From: Aralia elata | Taxonomy: Eukaryota; Streptophyta; Magnoliopsida; Apiales; Araliaceae | Direction of reading: 5' to 3' | Length of the DNA stretch: 64,000 bases | NCBI GenBank assembly: GCA_034770075.1 | Contig: CM068384.1 | Span: forward strand, 92,344,720 to 92,408,719 | In this document: positions 45,229-54,754 of the stretch, piece after piece | Layout of the letters: the number at the start of each line of letters is the position of its first letter | Position numbering within the stretch: position 1 is the first letter of the stretch | Translations under genes and position numbers: made by a program | Notes under the pieces: model-generated | What the model saw: only the letters and a program-made list of their open reading frames with translations | What the model was told of the DNA's origin: nothing | Database searches by the model: none

Positions 45229-45960
45229 AGTCTGGAATTAGATAAAGAAGAAGAGATTGAGCAGAATCAGGACTTGAAAGAGACTGTAGCTGCATTACAT
45301 TCTTTACCTAAAACCTCAGCTAAATATGCAGTTTATTCTATTCAATTGCCCAGTTCTCATCAAAAGTTATTACCATCTGTTGTGCAGGCCCCAACCTTAG
45401 AACTGAAACCATTACCTGCACACTTGAAGTATGCATTCTTAGGGAAGAATGAGACGCTACCAGTGATTATCGCTAACAATCTAACCAAAGTACACGAAGA
45501 TAAACTGCTCAGAGTCCTAAGGGACCATATAACAGTCTTTGGTTGGACTATAGCAGATATCAAAGGTATCAGTCCTGCTATGTGCATGCATAGAATCCTT
45601 TTAGAAGATGGAGCCAAGCCCACTAGAGATGCACAAAGAAGACTTAATCCACCCATGATGGAGGTAGTGAAGAAGGAGGTGCTGAAATTACTTGATGCAG
45701 GTATAATTTATCCCATCTCAGACAGTCAATGGGTAAGTCCAGTACAGGTAGTACCAAAGAAATCTGGAATCACAGTCATCAAAAACGATGATAATGAGTT
45801 GGTGCCTACACGTATGCAGACAGGATGGAGAGTTTGTATTGATTACAGGAAGTTAAATGCTATAACTAGAAAGGATCACTTTCCTCTTCCTTTTATTGAT
45901 CAAATGTTGGAAAGATTAGCTGGGCATGCTTATTACTGTTTTCTAGATGGTTTTTTTTTC
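45229..45960 (+). pseudogene. pol: Athila-3 linker and start of reverse transcriptase
   Basis: The frame runs LELDKEEEIEQNQDLKETVA, then the linker and RT up to YYCFLDGF. At 45951-45959 there is a run of nine T where Athila-2 has five, which shifts the frame by one. The nominal ORF starts at ATG 45184, but codons before 45229 are out of register. Four bases of T-run growth in RT is a clear inactivating lesion. Confidence 0.88.
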
Positions 45961-48301
45961 AGGTTATAACCAAATTGTGATTGCACCCGAAGACCAAGAA
46001 AAGACCACATTCACATGTCCTTTTGGTACATTTGCGTATCGTAGAATGTCCTTTGGACTGTGTAATGCACCAGGTACCTTCCAACGATGTATGGTAAGCA
46101 TCTTTTCTGATTTTCTTGAAAACTGCATTGAAGTATTTATGGATGACTTCACAATACATGGTGATTCTTTAGATGTATGCCTCGATAATCTGACTCATGT
46201 GCTAGATAGATGCTTAGAAACTAATCTTGTTCTTAATTGGGAAAAGTGTCACTTTATGGTGGAACAAGGTATAGTACTTGGCCATGTGGTTTCAGCTAAA
46301 GGATTAGAAGTGGATAAAGCTAAGATAGAAATTGTTACTGCTCTGCCTTACCCCGTCAGTGTGCGGGAGATTCGTTCTTTCCTTGGTCATGCATGTTTCT
46401 ATCGTAGATTTATCAAGGACTTCTCAAAAATAGCTTTGCCATTGTGTAAGTTGCTACAAAAGGATGTGGAATTCCAATTTGATGACGAGTGCAAGGAGGC
46501 GTTTGACAAATTAAAGAAGCTATTGACCTCAGCACCAGTGATACAACCACCAAATTGGAAGTTTCCATTTGAGATCATGTGTGATGCAAGCAACTATGCA
46601 GTAGGAGCTGTCTTAGGCCAAAGGGTTGACAAAGTTGTCCATGCCATTTACTATGCTTCTAGGACTCTAAATGCTGCTCAGATTAATTACACTACAACTG
46701 AAAAAGAACTCTTATCTGTTGTATTTGCTTTAGACAAGTTTAGATCATATTTGCTTGGTACTAAAGTTGTAGTTTATTCTGACCATGCTGCTCTCAGGTA
46801 TTTGCTAACCAAGAAGGAATCCAAACCAAGAATCATTAGATGGATTCTATTGCTACAAGAATTTGACTTGGAGATCAAGGATAAGAAAGGAGCGGACAAC
46901 TTGGTGGCGGATCACTTGAGCAGGCTGATTAAGAATGAAGAGGCGCTACCATTGCATGACTCTTTTCCAGATGAGCATTTATTTTCCATTGATGAGGCTA
47001 TACCTTGGTATGCCAATATCGTAAATTACTTAGTGAGTGCCTATATTCCTAGTGAGTTCTCTAAATTCCAAAAAGAAAAGCTTAAGAGTGATGCCAAATA
47101 TTATATATGGGATGATCCATACTTATGGAAATTTTGTGCTGACCAGATAGTTAGAAGGTGTGTGCCTAAAAGTGAGTTTTTATCTATTCTAACTTTTTGT
47201 CACTCTTATGCTTGTGGAGGCCATTTTGGACCTAAAAGAACAACTCATAAGGTTTTGGAATATGGTTTCTTTTGGCCGACTATTTTTAAGGACTCTTATC
47301 AGTTCTGTAAGTCATGTGAAAGTTGTCAAAAGACAGGAAATATATCAAGTAGGAATCAAATGCCACAAACACCTATTTTAATTGTTGAAATTTTTGATGT
47401 TTGGGGTATTGATTTTATGGGACCATTTCCTGCTTCTTATGGTAATGTTTACATTCTTTTGGCTATTGATTATGTTTCTAAATGGGTGGAAGCTAAAGCC
47501 ACCAGGACTGATGACTCTAAAGTTGTTGCAGATTTTATCAAGTCTAACATATTTGTCAGGTTTGGAACGCCAAGGGCCATAATCAGTGATAAGGGAACCC
47601 ACTTCTGCAATAGGATGCTAGCGACACTATTCAAGAAATACAATGTGATGCATAAAGTTTCTACATCCTACCATCCACAGAGCAATGGGCAAGCTGAGAT
47701 ATCCAACCGGGAGGTCAAGTCTATTTTGGAAAAAGTAGTCAAACCGAGTAGAAAAGATTGGAGTCTGAGGTTAGAAGATGCACTTTGGGCCTATAGAACA
47801 GCTTACAAAACTCCAATATGTATGTCACCTTATAGGTTAGTGTTTGGAAAACCATGTCATCTACCAGTGGAGTTAGAACACAAGGCTTTTTGGGCAGTTA
47901 GACAATGTAATATGACCTTAGATTCAGCCGGAGTCCATAGGAAGTTGCAGTTGCAAGAGCTAGAGGAATTAAGGAATGATGCATACGAGAGCTCTAAAAT
48001 TTACAAAGAGAAAACAAAAGCCTTTCATGACAAGAAGATTACTAGAAAGAACTTTGTTGTTGGGCAGAAAGTTCTCCTTTATCATTCAAGGCTAAAATTA
48101 TTTCCAGGTAAGTTGCGCTCCCGTTGGGTCGGGCCTTTTATTATTACTGACATTTTTAATCACGGTGCAGTGGAAATTCAAAGTCCAAGCACAGGGAAGA
48201 TTTTTAAAGTGAATGGTCACAGGCTCAAACCCTTCTATGAAGGATATCAAATGGAGAATATTGAGCTGCTAGATTTGGTGGATCCAGTTTATGAAGATTA
48301 A
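45961..48301 (+). pseudogene. pol: Athila-3 reverse transcriptase (rest), RNase H, integrase
   Basis: This long open stretch (ORF 45947-48301) starts right after the T run and is free of stops to the normal end. It carries FGLCNAPGTFQRCM, FMDDF, the RNase H motifs, the HHCC finger and the integrase DDE residues as in Athila-2. Unlike Athila-2 it keeps TGG at the position of that copy's TGA. Odd replacements include a cysteine in FLGHACFYRRF and in TPICMSPYRL, where both other Athila copies have glycine; both are G to T changes. Confidence 0.92.
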
Positions 48302-48403
48302 GAGGTTTAATGTCAAGCCAATGACAATAAACAAAGGCGCTGCTTGGGAGGCAACCCAAGGGGAGTTCATTTCTTTTTATTTTCGCATTTATATTTCGTG
48401 AGG
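48302..48403 (+). other. Truncated 3' end of Athila-3 and deletion junction
   Basis: The first 97 bases match Athila-2 39692-39788. At 48398/48399 the match stops, and from about 48404 (TGTTGGGCTACG) the sequence is TR-GAG LTR. The five bases TGAGG between may be filler, perhaps copied from the nearby CTACGTGAGGTG. About 1.2 kb of Athila, its 3' LTR and about 500 bp of TR-GAG LTR3 are gone. Confidence 0.75.
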
Positions 48404-49312
48404 TGTTGGGCTACGTGAGGTGCCAAACAACGCTGGGCATTGGGCTGCGTGACAGCATAATGTGTTAGGCTGTGCACAAGATAGGGCTTGACATGTTAGG
48501 CTAGGCAGCATGCAAGACTGATGCATGTGAAGGCAATCAAAGTGGGCTGGCGTGCACAATGGGTTCGAGCTGCGACTTGGACTGGGTTAAAGAGCAGTTT
48601 AGGTCAGTTTGGCATGTCAAATTGCACAAAAAAAGTGGGCCAGCATGTTAGGAAGTTGGCAGGAGTTGAAAACAACATGTAAAGCAATTGTGGGCGGTTA
48701 CTAGTTAGTGGGGAAGTTGCTAGAAAGCAGTTGTGGTAGTTACCAGAGGGAAAGCTATCAAACAGCAGTTGAGGACATTTACCAATAATGGGTGATGTGG
48801 CCAGACATCAGTTGCATAGCTTGGACTCAGACACGTGACTTAAAGACTTGAAGACACCTGTTGGCAGTTATCAGTCATAGGCAGTTTCGGGGAACTGCCA
48901 CCCTTTTGTTGGAAGCACCTTACTGGTGCAAACCTCTTGGCAGTTGGTGGTGTCAACTGACCATCAGGCTATAAATAGCCAGTGCTTGGTGCACGAAATT
49001 AAGTATGCTAAAAAGCAGAAAAGAGTGATAGCTTGGTGCGTCTTCTGTGTATTGTAAGCCTTTAGGCAAATTCCTAGTTTATTGAAGGTCCAATAAAAGG
49101 TTGGGCATTTAGCCTGTAAATTCATGTGTTGTCCATTGTTTGCTTACATGCTATATATTCCTAATCAGTATACATATAACTGAGTGTATGTGTGTGCTGT
49201 TAGGTCTAAACAGTGCGTTAGAGTGCTGTGCGGGGTTGGCTGACTGGTTGTGCGAGACAGACCAGGCCATCACAAGGCGAAATTTTTTGGGGTAAACCTC
49301 AACCTTGTGACA
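48404..49312 (+). repeat. TR-GAG LTR3, right fragment
   Basis: It matches LTR1 from about 4398 to the end, with TATAAATA near 48971 and a poly(A) signal near 49093, ending TTGTGACA at 49312. Confidence 0.82.
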
Positions 49313-49466
49313 ATTGGTATCAAAGCGTGGTTTCAATCGGTGGAATCACTTTGAATTTTGTTGGGGCAAAATTCCGTCGGCTAGGTTGCTGTTGAAAAAT
49401 CTGAGGGCAGATGACGAATGCAAATTGGAAGGCTGAATTACTGGAGCGTGTGCAGCGGCTTGAAGG
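49313..49466 (+). other. TR-GAG internal stub 2, same junction as stub 1
   Basis: A primer-binding site variant TGGTATCAAAGCG starts at 49315 and the gag ATG lies at 49412. After GCTTGAAGG the sequence jumps into LTR position 130 exactly as at 5460/5461. The identical breakpoint shows the two stubs descend from one event. Confidence 0.75.
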
Positions 49467-50867
49467 AGATTTGGGCTGGTCAAGAAAACTAGCAGATCTA
49501 GGGGATCTACATTATGACTAGTCAATCAACCTTGATGTCTATTGCTAGCACATTGGATATTTTCATAAGTGCTACTATAGGGGAGGGGTGGTCGGTGAAG
49601 TCCACCGGAGTTATGGCAGGCAGCTATGGGCTATGGATGCGGGGTATTGAGGCATTGTTGGGCTCCCCAAACAACGGATAGGTGACTTGGATTGGATCAA
49701 AGACCCATTCATGAGCGGAGCATGACTTGGGCAAGAACATTGAATGTGGGCAACATGCGGGCTGTGTGTGCGCAATGGCACGCATGCCTTGCACCCTTGA
49801 AAGGCATTGATGGCAATGTTGGGAAATTGGTGCATGGGATGGTGCAACATTCAGTAACAACAATGAAGACCAAGGCTTGTGGGGCAAAGGCTTGGCAAAG
49901 ATCGGGGCATGGCATAGGCAGGGCCTGGTGTGCCAAAATGTTGTATGAGTTCAGTCTAATCAATGTGGGTCTATGTTGGGAGCAAGGCTGCACAAGATGT
50001 TGACTACGTGAGGTGCCAAACAACGCAGGGCGTTGGGCTACGTGACAGCATAATGTGTTGGGCTGTGCACAAGATAATGCTTGATATGCTGGGCTGGGCA
50101 GCATGCAAGACTAATGCACGTGATGGCAATCAAAGTGGGTTGGCGTGCACAGTGGGTTCGGGCTGCGACTTGGGCTGGGTCAAGGAGCAATTGAGGTGCA
50201 GTTTGGCATGTTAGATTGCACAAAGACAGTGGGGTAGCGTGTTAGGAAGTTGGCAGCAGTTAAAAACAACATGCAAAGTAGTTGTGGGCAGTTACCAGTT
50301 AGTGGGGAAGTTGCTTGACAGCAGTTATGGTAGTTACCAATAATGGGTGATGTGGCCAGACATCAGTTGCATGGCTTGGATTCAGACGCGTGGCTTGACG
50401 GCTTGAAGACACCTGTTGGCAGTTATCAGTCATGGGCAGTTTCGGGGAACTGCCACCCCTTTGTTGGAAGCACCTTAGTGGTGCAAACCTCTTGGCAGTT
50501 GGGGGTGTCAACTGACCATCAGGCTATAAATAGCCAGTGATTGGTGCACGAAATTAAGCATGCTAGAGAGCAGAAAAGAGTGATAGATTGGTGCTTCTTC
50601 TGTGTATTGTAAGCCTTTGGGCAAATTCCTAGTTTATTGAAGGTGCAATAAAAGGTTGGGCATTTAGCCTGTAAATTCGTGTGATGTCCATTGTTTGCTT
50701 ACATGCTATATATTCCTAATCAGTATACATATAACTGAGTGTATGTGTGTGCTGTTGGGTCTAAACAGTGCGTTGGAGTGTTGTGCGGGGTTGGCTGACT
50801 GGTTGTGCGAGACAGACCAGGCCATCACATAGCGAAAATTTTTGGGGTAAACTTCAACCTTATGACA
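49467..50867 (+). repeat. TR-GAG LTR4' (lacks first 129 bp)
   Basis: This 1401-bp uninterrupted LTR copy has TATAAATA near 50525 and a poly(A) signal near 50647. It equals LTR2' in both start point and joined length. The primer-binding site after it (TGGTATCAGAGCG at 50870) is the only canonical iMet match among the TR-GAG copies. Confidence 0.83.
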
Positions 50868-50965
50868 ATTGGTATCAGAGCGTGGTTTCAATCGGTGGAA
50901 TCACTTTGAATTTTGTTGGGGCAAAATTTTGTTGGCTAGGTTACTGTAGAAAAATCTGAGGGCAG

Positions 50966-52102
50966 ATGGCGAATGCAAATTGGAAGGCTGAATTATAAGA
51001 GCGTGTGTAGCGACTTGAAGGATATGTGGGCGAGGCACTTTTGGGGGAAAATGGCTCGTTGTCAAACTAGGTTAGGGCATTGAGTGCTGATCTGCAGAAT
51101 GCACAAGGTCACATGACGGACAGTGATCGTGCAACAGGGGAAAAGATCAATGAGCTGTCAGCGGAGATTGGGCGACTGACAACCATTGGTGAAAAGTTGG
51201 AAGCGACTTTCAATAAACTTGATCGGGAAATTACACTCATTAAGCGGAAAATATTGCATACTAGTGGGACGAAAACTACTGTGGTGTAGCAGAAAATGAG
51301 AATTCCCGAACCAAAGGCCTATGGAGGGGAACGTAGTGCCAAGGAGTTGGAGAATCTTCTGTGGGACATGGAGCAGTACTTCAAAATTGCCCATATTCGG
51401 GAGGCTGAGATGGTGGACATCACCAGCATGTATCTGACTGGTGACGCCAAGTTATGGTGGCGTACAAGGGTTGGGGATGAAACTCGTGCTATTGTGACAA
51501 CATCGGCTGACTTGAATAAGGAATTGAAGGGGCAATTCCTGCCTGTAAATTCGAGTTGGCAAGCGAGGGAGGCATTGAGATGCTTAAAGCACGATGGTAC
51601 TGTGCTGAAGTATGTGAAAAATTTCACATCATTGTTGTTGGATATCAAGGGAATGTCGGAGGAGGACAAAGTATTCAACTTCATTGCGGGTTTACAGCCT
51701 TGGGCGCAGGCAGAATTGCGACGCCAGGGTGTAAAGAACTTTCAGTCAGCGGTGACTGCAGCTGACAGTCTTGTGGACATGCTGCTTGACAAGGCTGATC
51801 AGGGAGGAAACAAATCCAAGAAGGCAGATAAGGGTCGTGCCGCTGGAAATATTGGTGAGGGACTGGAAAAAGGCAAACAAGTTGCAGATGCTGGGTAGAA
51901 AAATAAGGGGCAGTCCAAGGTGGGCGGCTATTTTATCTGTAATGGGCCATATTTTGCACGAGATTGCCCAAAGAAGGTAAAATTAACAGCATTGATGGCT
52001 GATGAAGATCATGAGGGGTTTGATTCGGGTACAGAGGCAAGCCTCAACGTGGTTAGAGTTGACAGTATACAGGTGTTGGGGCCTGCATGTGACAAAAGAT
52101 AA
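50966..52102 (+). pseudogene. gag: TR-GAG gag, copy 2
   Basis: This 379-codon frame is without frameshifts but has stops at 50996, 51008, 51068, 51287 and 51896. The Gag domain runs from about 51296: LLWDMEQYFKIAHIREAEM, LTGDAKLWWRTR, FLPVNSSWQAREAL and FIAGLQPWAQAELRRQ. The C-terminus has KGKQVADAG, a stop, then a knuckle-like CNGPYFARDC in which tyrosine again stands for histidine and the first zinc ligand pair is in YFICNG rather than CFIC. So this knuckle is even less complete than in copy 1. The end ACDKR and stop match copy 1. Confidence 0.85.
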
Positions 52103-52274
52103 ATTGTTGTTGTGTATTATTCTTGGTGTGGGAGATGCCAAGTTCAGCACGTAAAAGTCAAGACATCAAATGGACTTGATGGCTGAGTGGGAAAAATCTC
52201 CTTGGTTTAATAAATTGAAGGGCTGCTCAGAGAAGCTTCGACGAGGGCGTCAAATTCTTGAAGTGGGGGTGGTT
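52103..52274 (+). promoter_or_regulatory. TR-GAG 3' untranslated region with polypurine tract, copy 2
   Basis: This is homologous to 32079-32250, ending AAGTGGGGGTGGTT (52261-52274) at the border of LTR5. No coding sequence for enzymes is present. Confidence 0.7.
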
Positions 52275-53812
52275 TGTTAGACCCTTGTTAACTTGACACT
52301 CAGATTATGCGGTAGTGTACGGCAGATGGGCGCAACGTGCGGCAGATGGGCGCGGCGTGCGGCAGATGCGCGCAACGTGTGGCAGATTTAGGCTGGTAAA
52401 AAAAACTAGCAGATCCAGGGGATCTATATTATGACTGTTCAAGCAACCTCAATGTCTATTGCTGGCACATTGGATATTTTCATAAGTGTTACTGTAGGGG
52501 AGGGGTGGTCGGTGAAGTCCAGCCGAGCCATGGGTGATGGATACGGGGCATTGAGGCATTGTTGGGCTCTCCTAACAACAATGCTAACAATGGATAGTTG
52601 GCTTGGATTGGATCAAAGACCCATTCATCACCGGAGCATGACTTGGGCAAGAACATTGAATGTGGGCAACATGCGGGCTGAATGTGCGCTATGGCACGCA
52701 TGCCTTGCACCCTTGAAAGGCATTGATGGCAATGTTGGGAAATTGGTACATGGGATGGTGCAACATTCAGTAACAACAATGAAGACCAAGGCTTGTGGGG
52801 CAAAGGCTTGGCAAAGATCGAGGCATGGCATATGCAGGGCCTGACATGCCAAAATGTTGTATGGGTTCAGTGTAATCAATGTGGGTCTATGTTGGGAGCA
52901 AGGCAGGACAAGATGTTGGGCTACGTGAGGTGCCAAACAACGCTGGGCGTTGGGCTACGTGACAGCATAATGTGTTGGATTGTGCACAAGATAGTGCTTG
53001 ACATGCTGGGCTGGGCAACATGCAAGACTGGTGCACATGAAGGCAATCAAAGTGGGCTGGCGTGCACAGTGGGTTCGGGCTGCGACTTGGGCTGGGTCAA
53101 GGAGCAGTTTGGCATGTCAGATTGCACAAATGAAAGTGGGGCAACGTGTCAAGTAGTTGGCAGCAGTTGAGAACAACATGCATAGCAGTTGTGGGCGGTT
53201 ACCAGTTAGTGGGGAAGTTGCTAGACATTAGTTATGGCAGTTATCAGAGGGAAAACTGTCAAACAGTAGTTGAGGGCAATTACCAATAATGGGTGTTGTG
53301 GCCAGACATCAGTTGCATGGCTTGGACTCAGACGCTTAGCTTAAAGGCTCGAAGACACTTGTTGGCAGTTATCAATCATGAGCAGTTTCGGGGAACTGCC
53401 ACCCTTTTGTTGGCAGCACTTTAGTGGTGCAACCTCTTGGCAGTTGGGGGTGTCAACTGACCATCAGGCTATAAATAGCCAGTGCTTGGTGCACGAAATT
53501 AAGTATGCTAGAGAGCAGAAAAGAGTGATAGCTTGGTGCTTCCTCTGTGTATTGTAAGCCTTTGGGTAAATTCCTAGTTTAGTGAAGGTGCAATAAAAGG
53601 TTGGGCATTTAGCCTGTAAATTCGTGTGTTGTCCATTGTTTGCTTACATGCTATATATTCCTAATCAGTATACACATAACTGAGTGTATGTGTGTCCTGT
53701 TGGGTCTAAACAGTGCGTTCGAGTGCTGTGCGGGGTTGGCTGACTGGTTGTGCGAGACAGACCAGGCCATCACAAGGCAAAAATTTTTGGGGTAAACCTC
53801 AACCTTGTGACA
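52275..53812 (+). repeat. TR-GAG LTR5 (3' outer LTR)
   Basis: It is 1538 bp, with four minisatellite units near 52316-52386, TATAAATA near 53472 and a poly(A) signal near 53592. It ends TTGTGACA and is followed by the duplication ACAAC. Confidence 0.87.
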
Positions 53813-53817
53813 ACAAC

Positions 53818-54463
53818 CTTATTCTCTTGGCTTTCTCATGTCAAAATTTTAGGAGTTCCTCAATCACTTTCATCCTCCCGAGATGCCAGGGTTCTTCATT
53901 CCATTATGAAAAGCCGGTCGGACTATCGGGTAAACAAACATAAATTGGCCAAATTTCTTTGAACGTTAAGCCTCTTTTTAAGCCTCCCAGGGATAGGGAG
54001 GGGCCTTCTGGGGTCACAAAACCCGAATGCTTTGAGTATGCGAGTCTTGTTCGCTTGGGGTTCCCGGTCGTCAAGTCAATTGGGCTGGTGAAAAGGGCTA
54101 ATAGTCGGGAAGAACCTTTCTCTTCTCGAAAGAAATGGTGGTTAGTGAAATATCAGATAAGCTAATTCATCTTATTTTTTCTTAGCCATGTTCAAGTATT
54201 TTGAGCTACCAGAGGATGCTGCGAAGGTCCCGCCCGAGGATGTCGCGACGACTACATCTGAGGATACTGCAAGGGCTAGATCCAAAGATGCTGCGGGGGC
54301 TAGATCTGCTTCCTGGAATCGCGAAAAGGAGCCTCTTATTCATCGGGTTTGTCATGTATTCTCCCTTGTTCTTCTTTTTGTTTATATTGTCCATTATTAT
54401 TTATCGAAGCATTCTTTTGTTTTATTACTTTAGGCCGAGGCTTCTCACCCTACTAGAGAGAAC
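53818..54463 (+). pseudogene. Decayed coding relic, 3' part
   Basis: This is the continuation of the sequence cut at 3725. Open pieces include 53959-54165 and 54188-54433. A possible acceptor TTATTTTTTCTTAG lies before 54186. The next piece has a short alanine/acid repeat (PEDAAKVPPEDVATT, SEDTARARSKDAAGARS), then a hydrophobic run that is probably intronic. It seems to be the same multi-exon relic as 2640-3720. Function is unknown and it is broken. Confidence 0.4.
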
Positions 54464-54723
54464 TGTAATATTGCAAAAACCCTTGTAATAAATTTTGTGA
54501 TTATTAAAATTAAAATTATTAATATTGTAAAATATATATGTAGAATGTATATAAATATATATTATTTGAGTAATGTAATACTTTAAATTTCAAATAACTA
54601 TACCAAATAAAAGCAAGTATATATACATATAATTAGTACAAGTATACTTATAATTAATACAAGTATATATACATGTATAAATCACATGTGTACATACATA
54701 CATGTGTGTGTGTATATATATAC

Positions 54724-54754
<31 letters not shown>

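Larger units (their letters stand above)
32380..48398 (+). mobile_element. Athila-2/Athila-3 tandem: LTR-internal-LTR-internal, 3' end deleted
   Basis: Athila-2 is LTR-A 32380-34260, internal 34261-40982 and LTR-B 40983-42863. LTR-B is followed directly by a second primer-binding site and a second, almost identical internal region (Athila-3, 42864-48398). That region stops 97 bp after pol in TTTATATTTCG. The last LTR and the right target duplication are missing, and TR-GAG LTR sequence follows. The base before LTR-A is part of GGGAT, the probable left duplication. Confidence 0.9.
3726..53812 (+). mobile_element. TR-GAG-like gag-only retrotransposon array, TSD ACAAC
   Basis: The outer ends are TGTTAG (3726) and TTGTGACA (53812), flanked by identical duplications ACAAC at 3721-3725 and 53813-53817. 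In order the array holds LTR1 3726-5306, stub 5307-5460, LTR2' 5461-6390 plus 30374-30844, gag region 30845-32250, LTR3 32251-32379 plus 48404-49312, stub 49313-49466, LTR4' 49467-50867, gag region 50868-52274 and LTR5 52275-53812. The internal region codes only for a Gag-like protein; no protease, reverse transcriptase or integrase is seen. This matches what is known as TR-GAG elements. Everything else inside belongs to later insertions. Confidence 0.8.
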
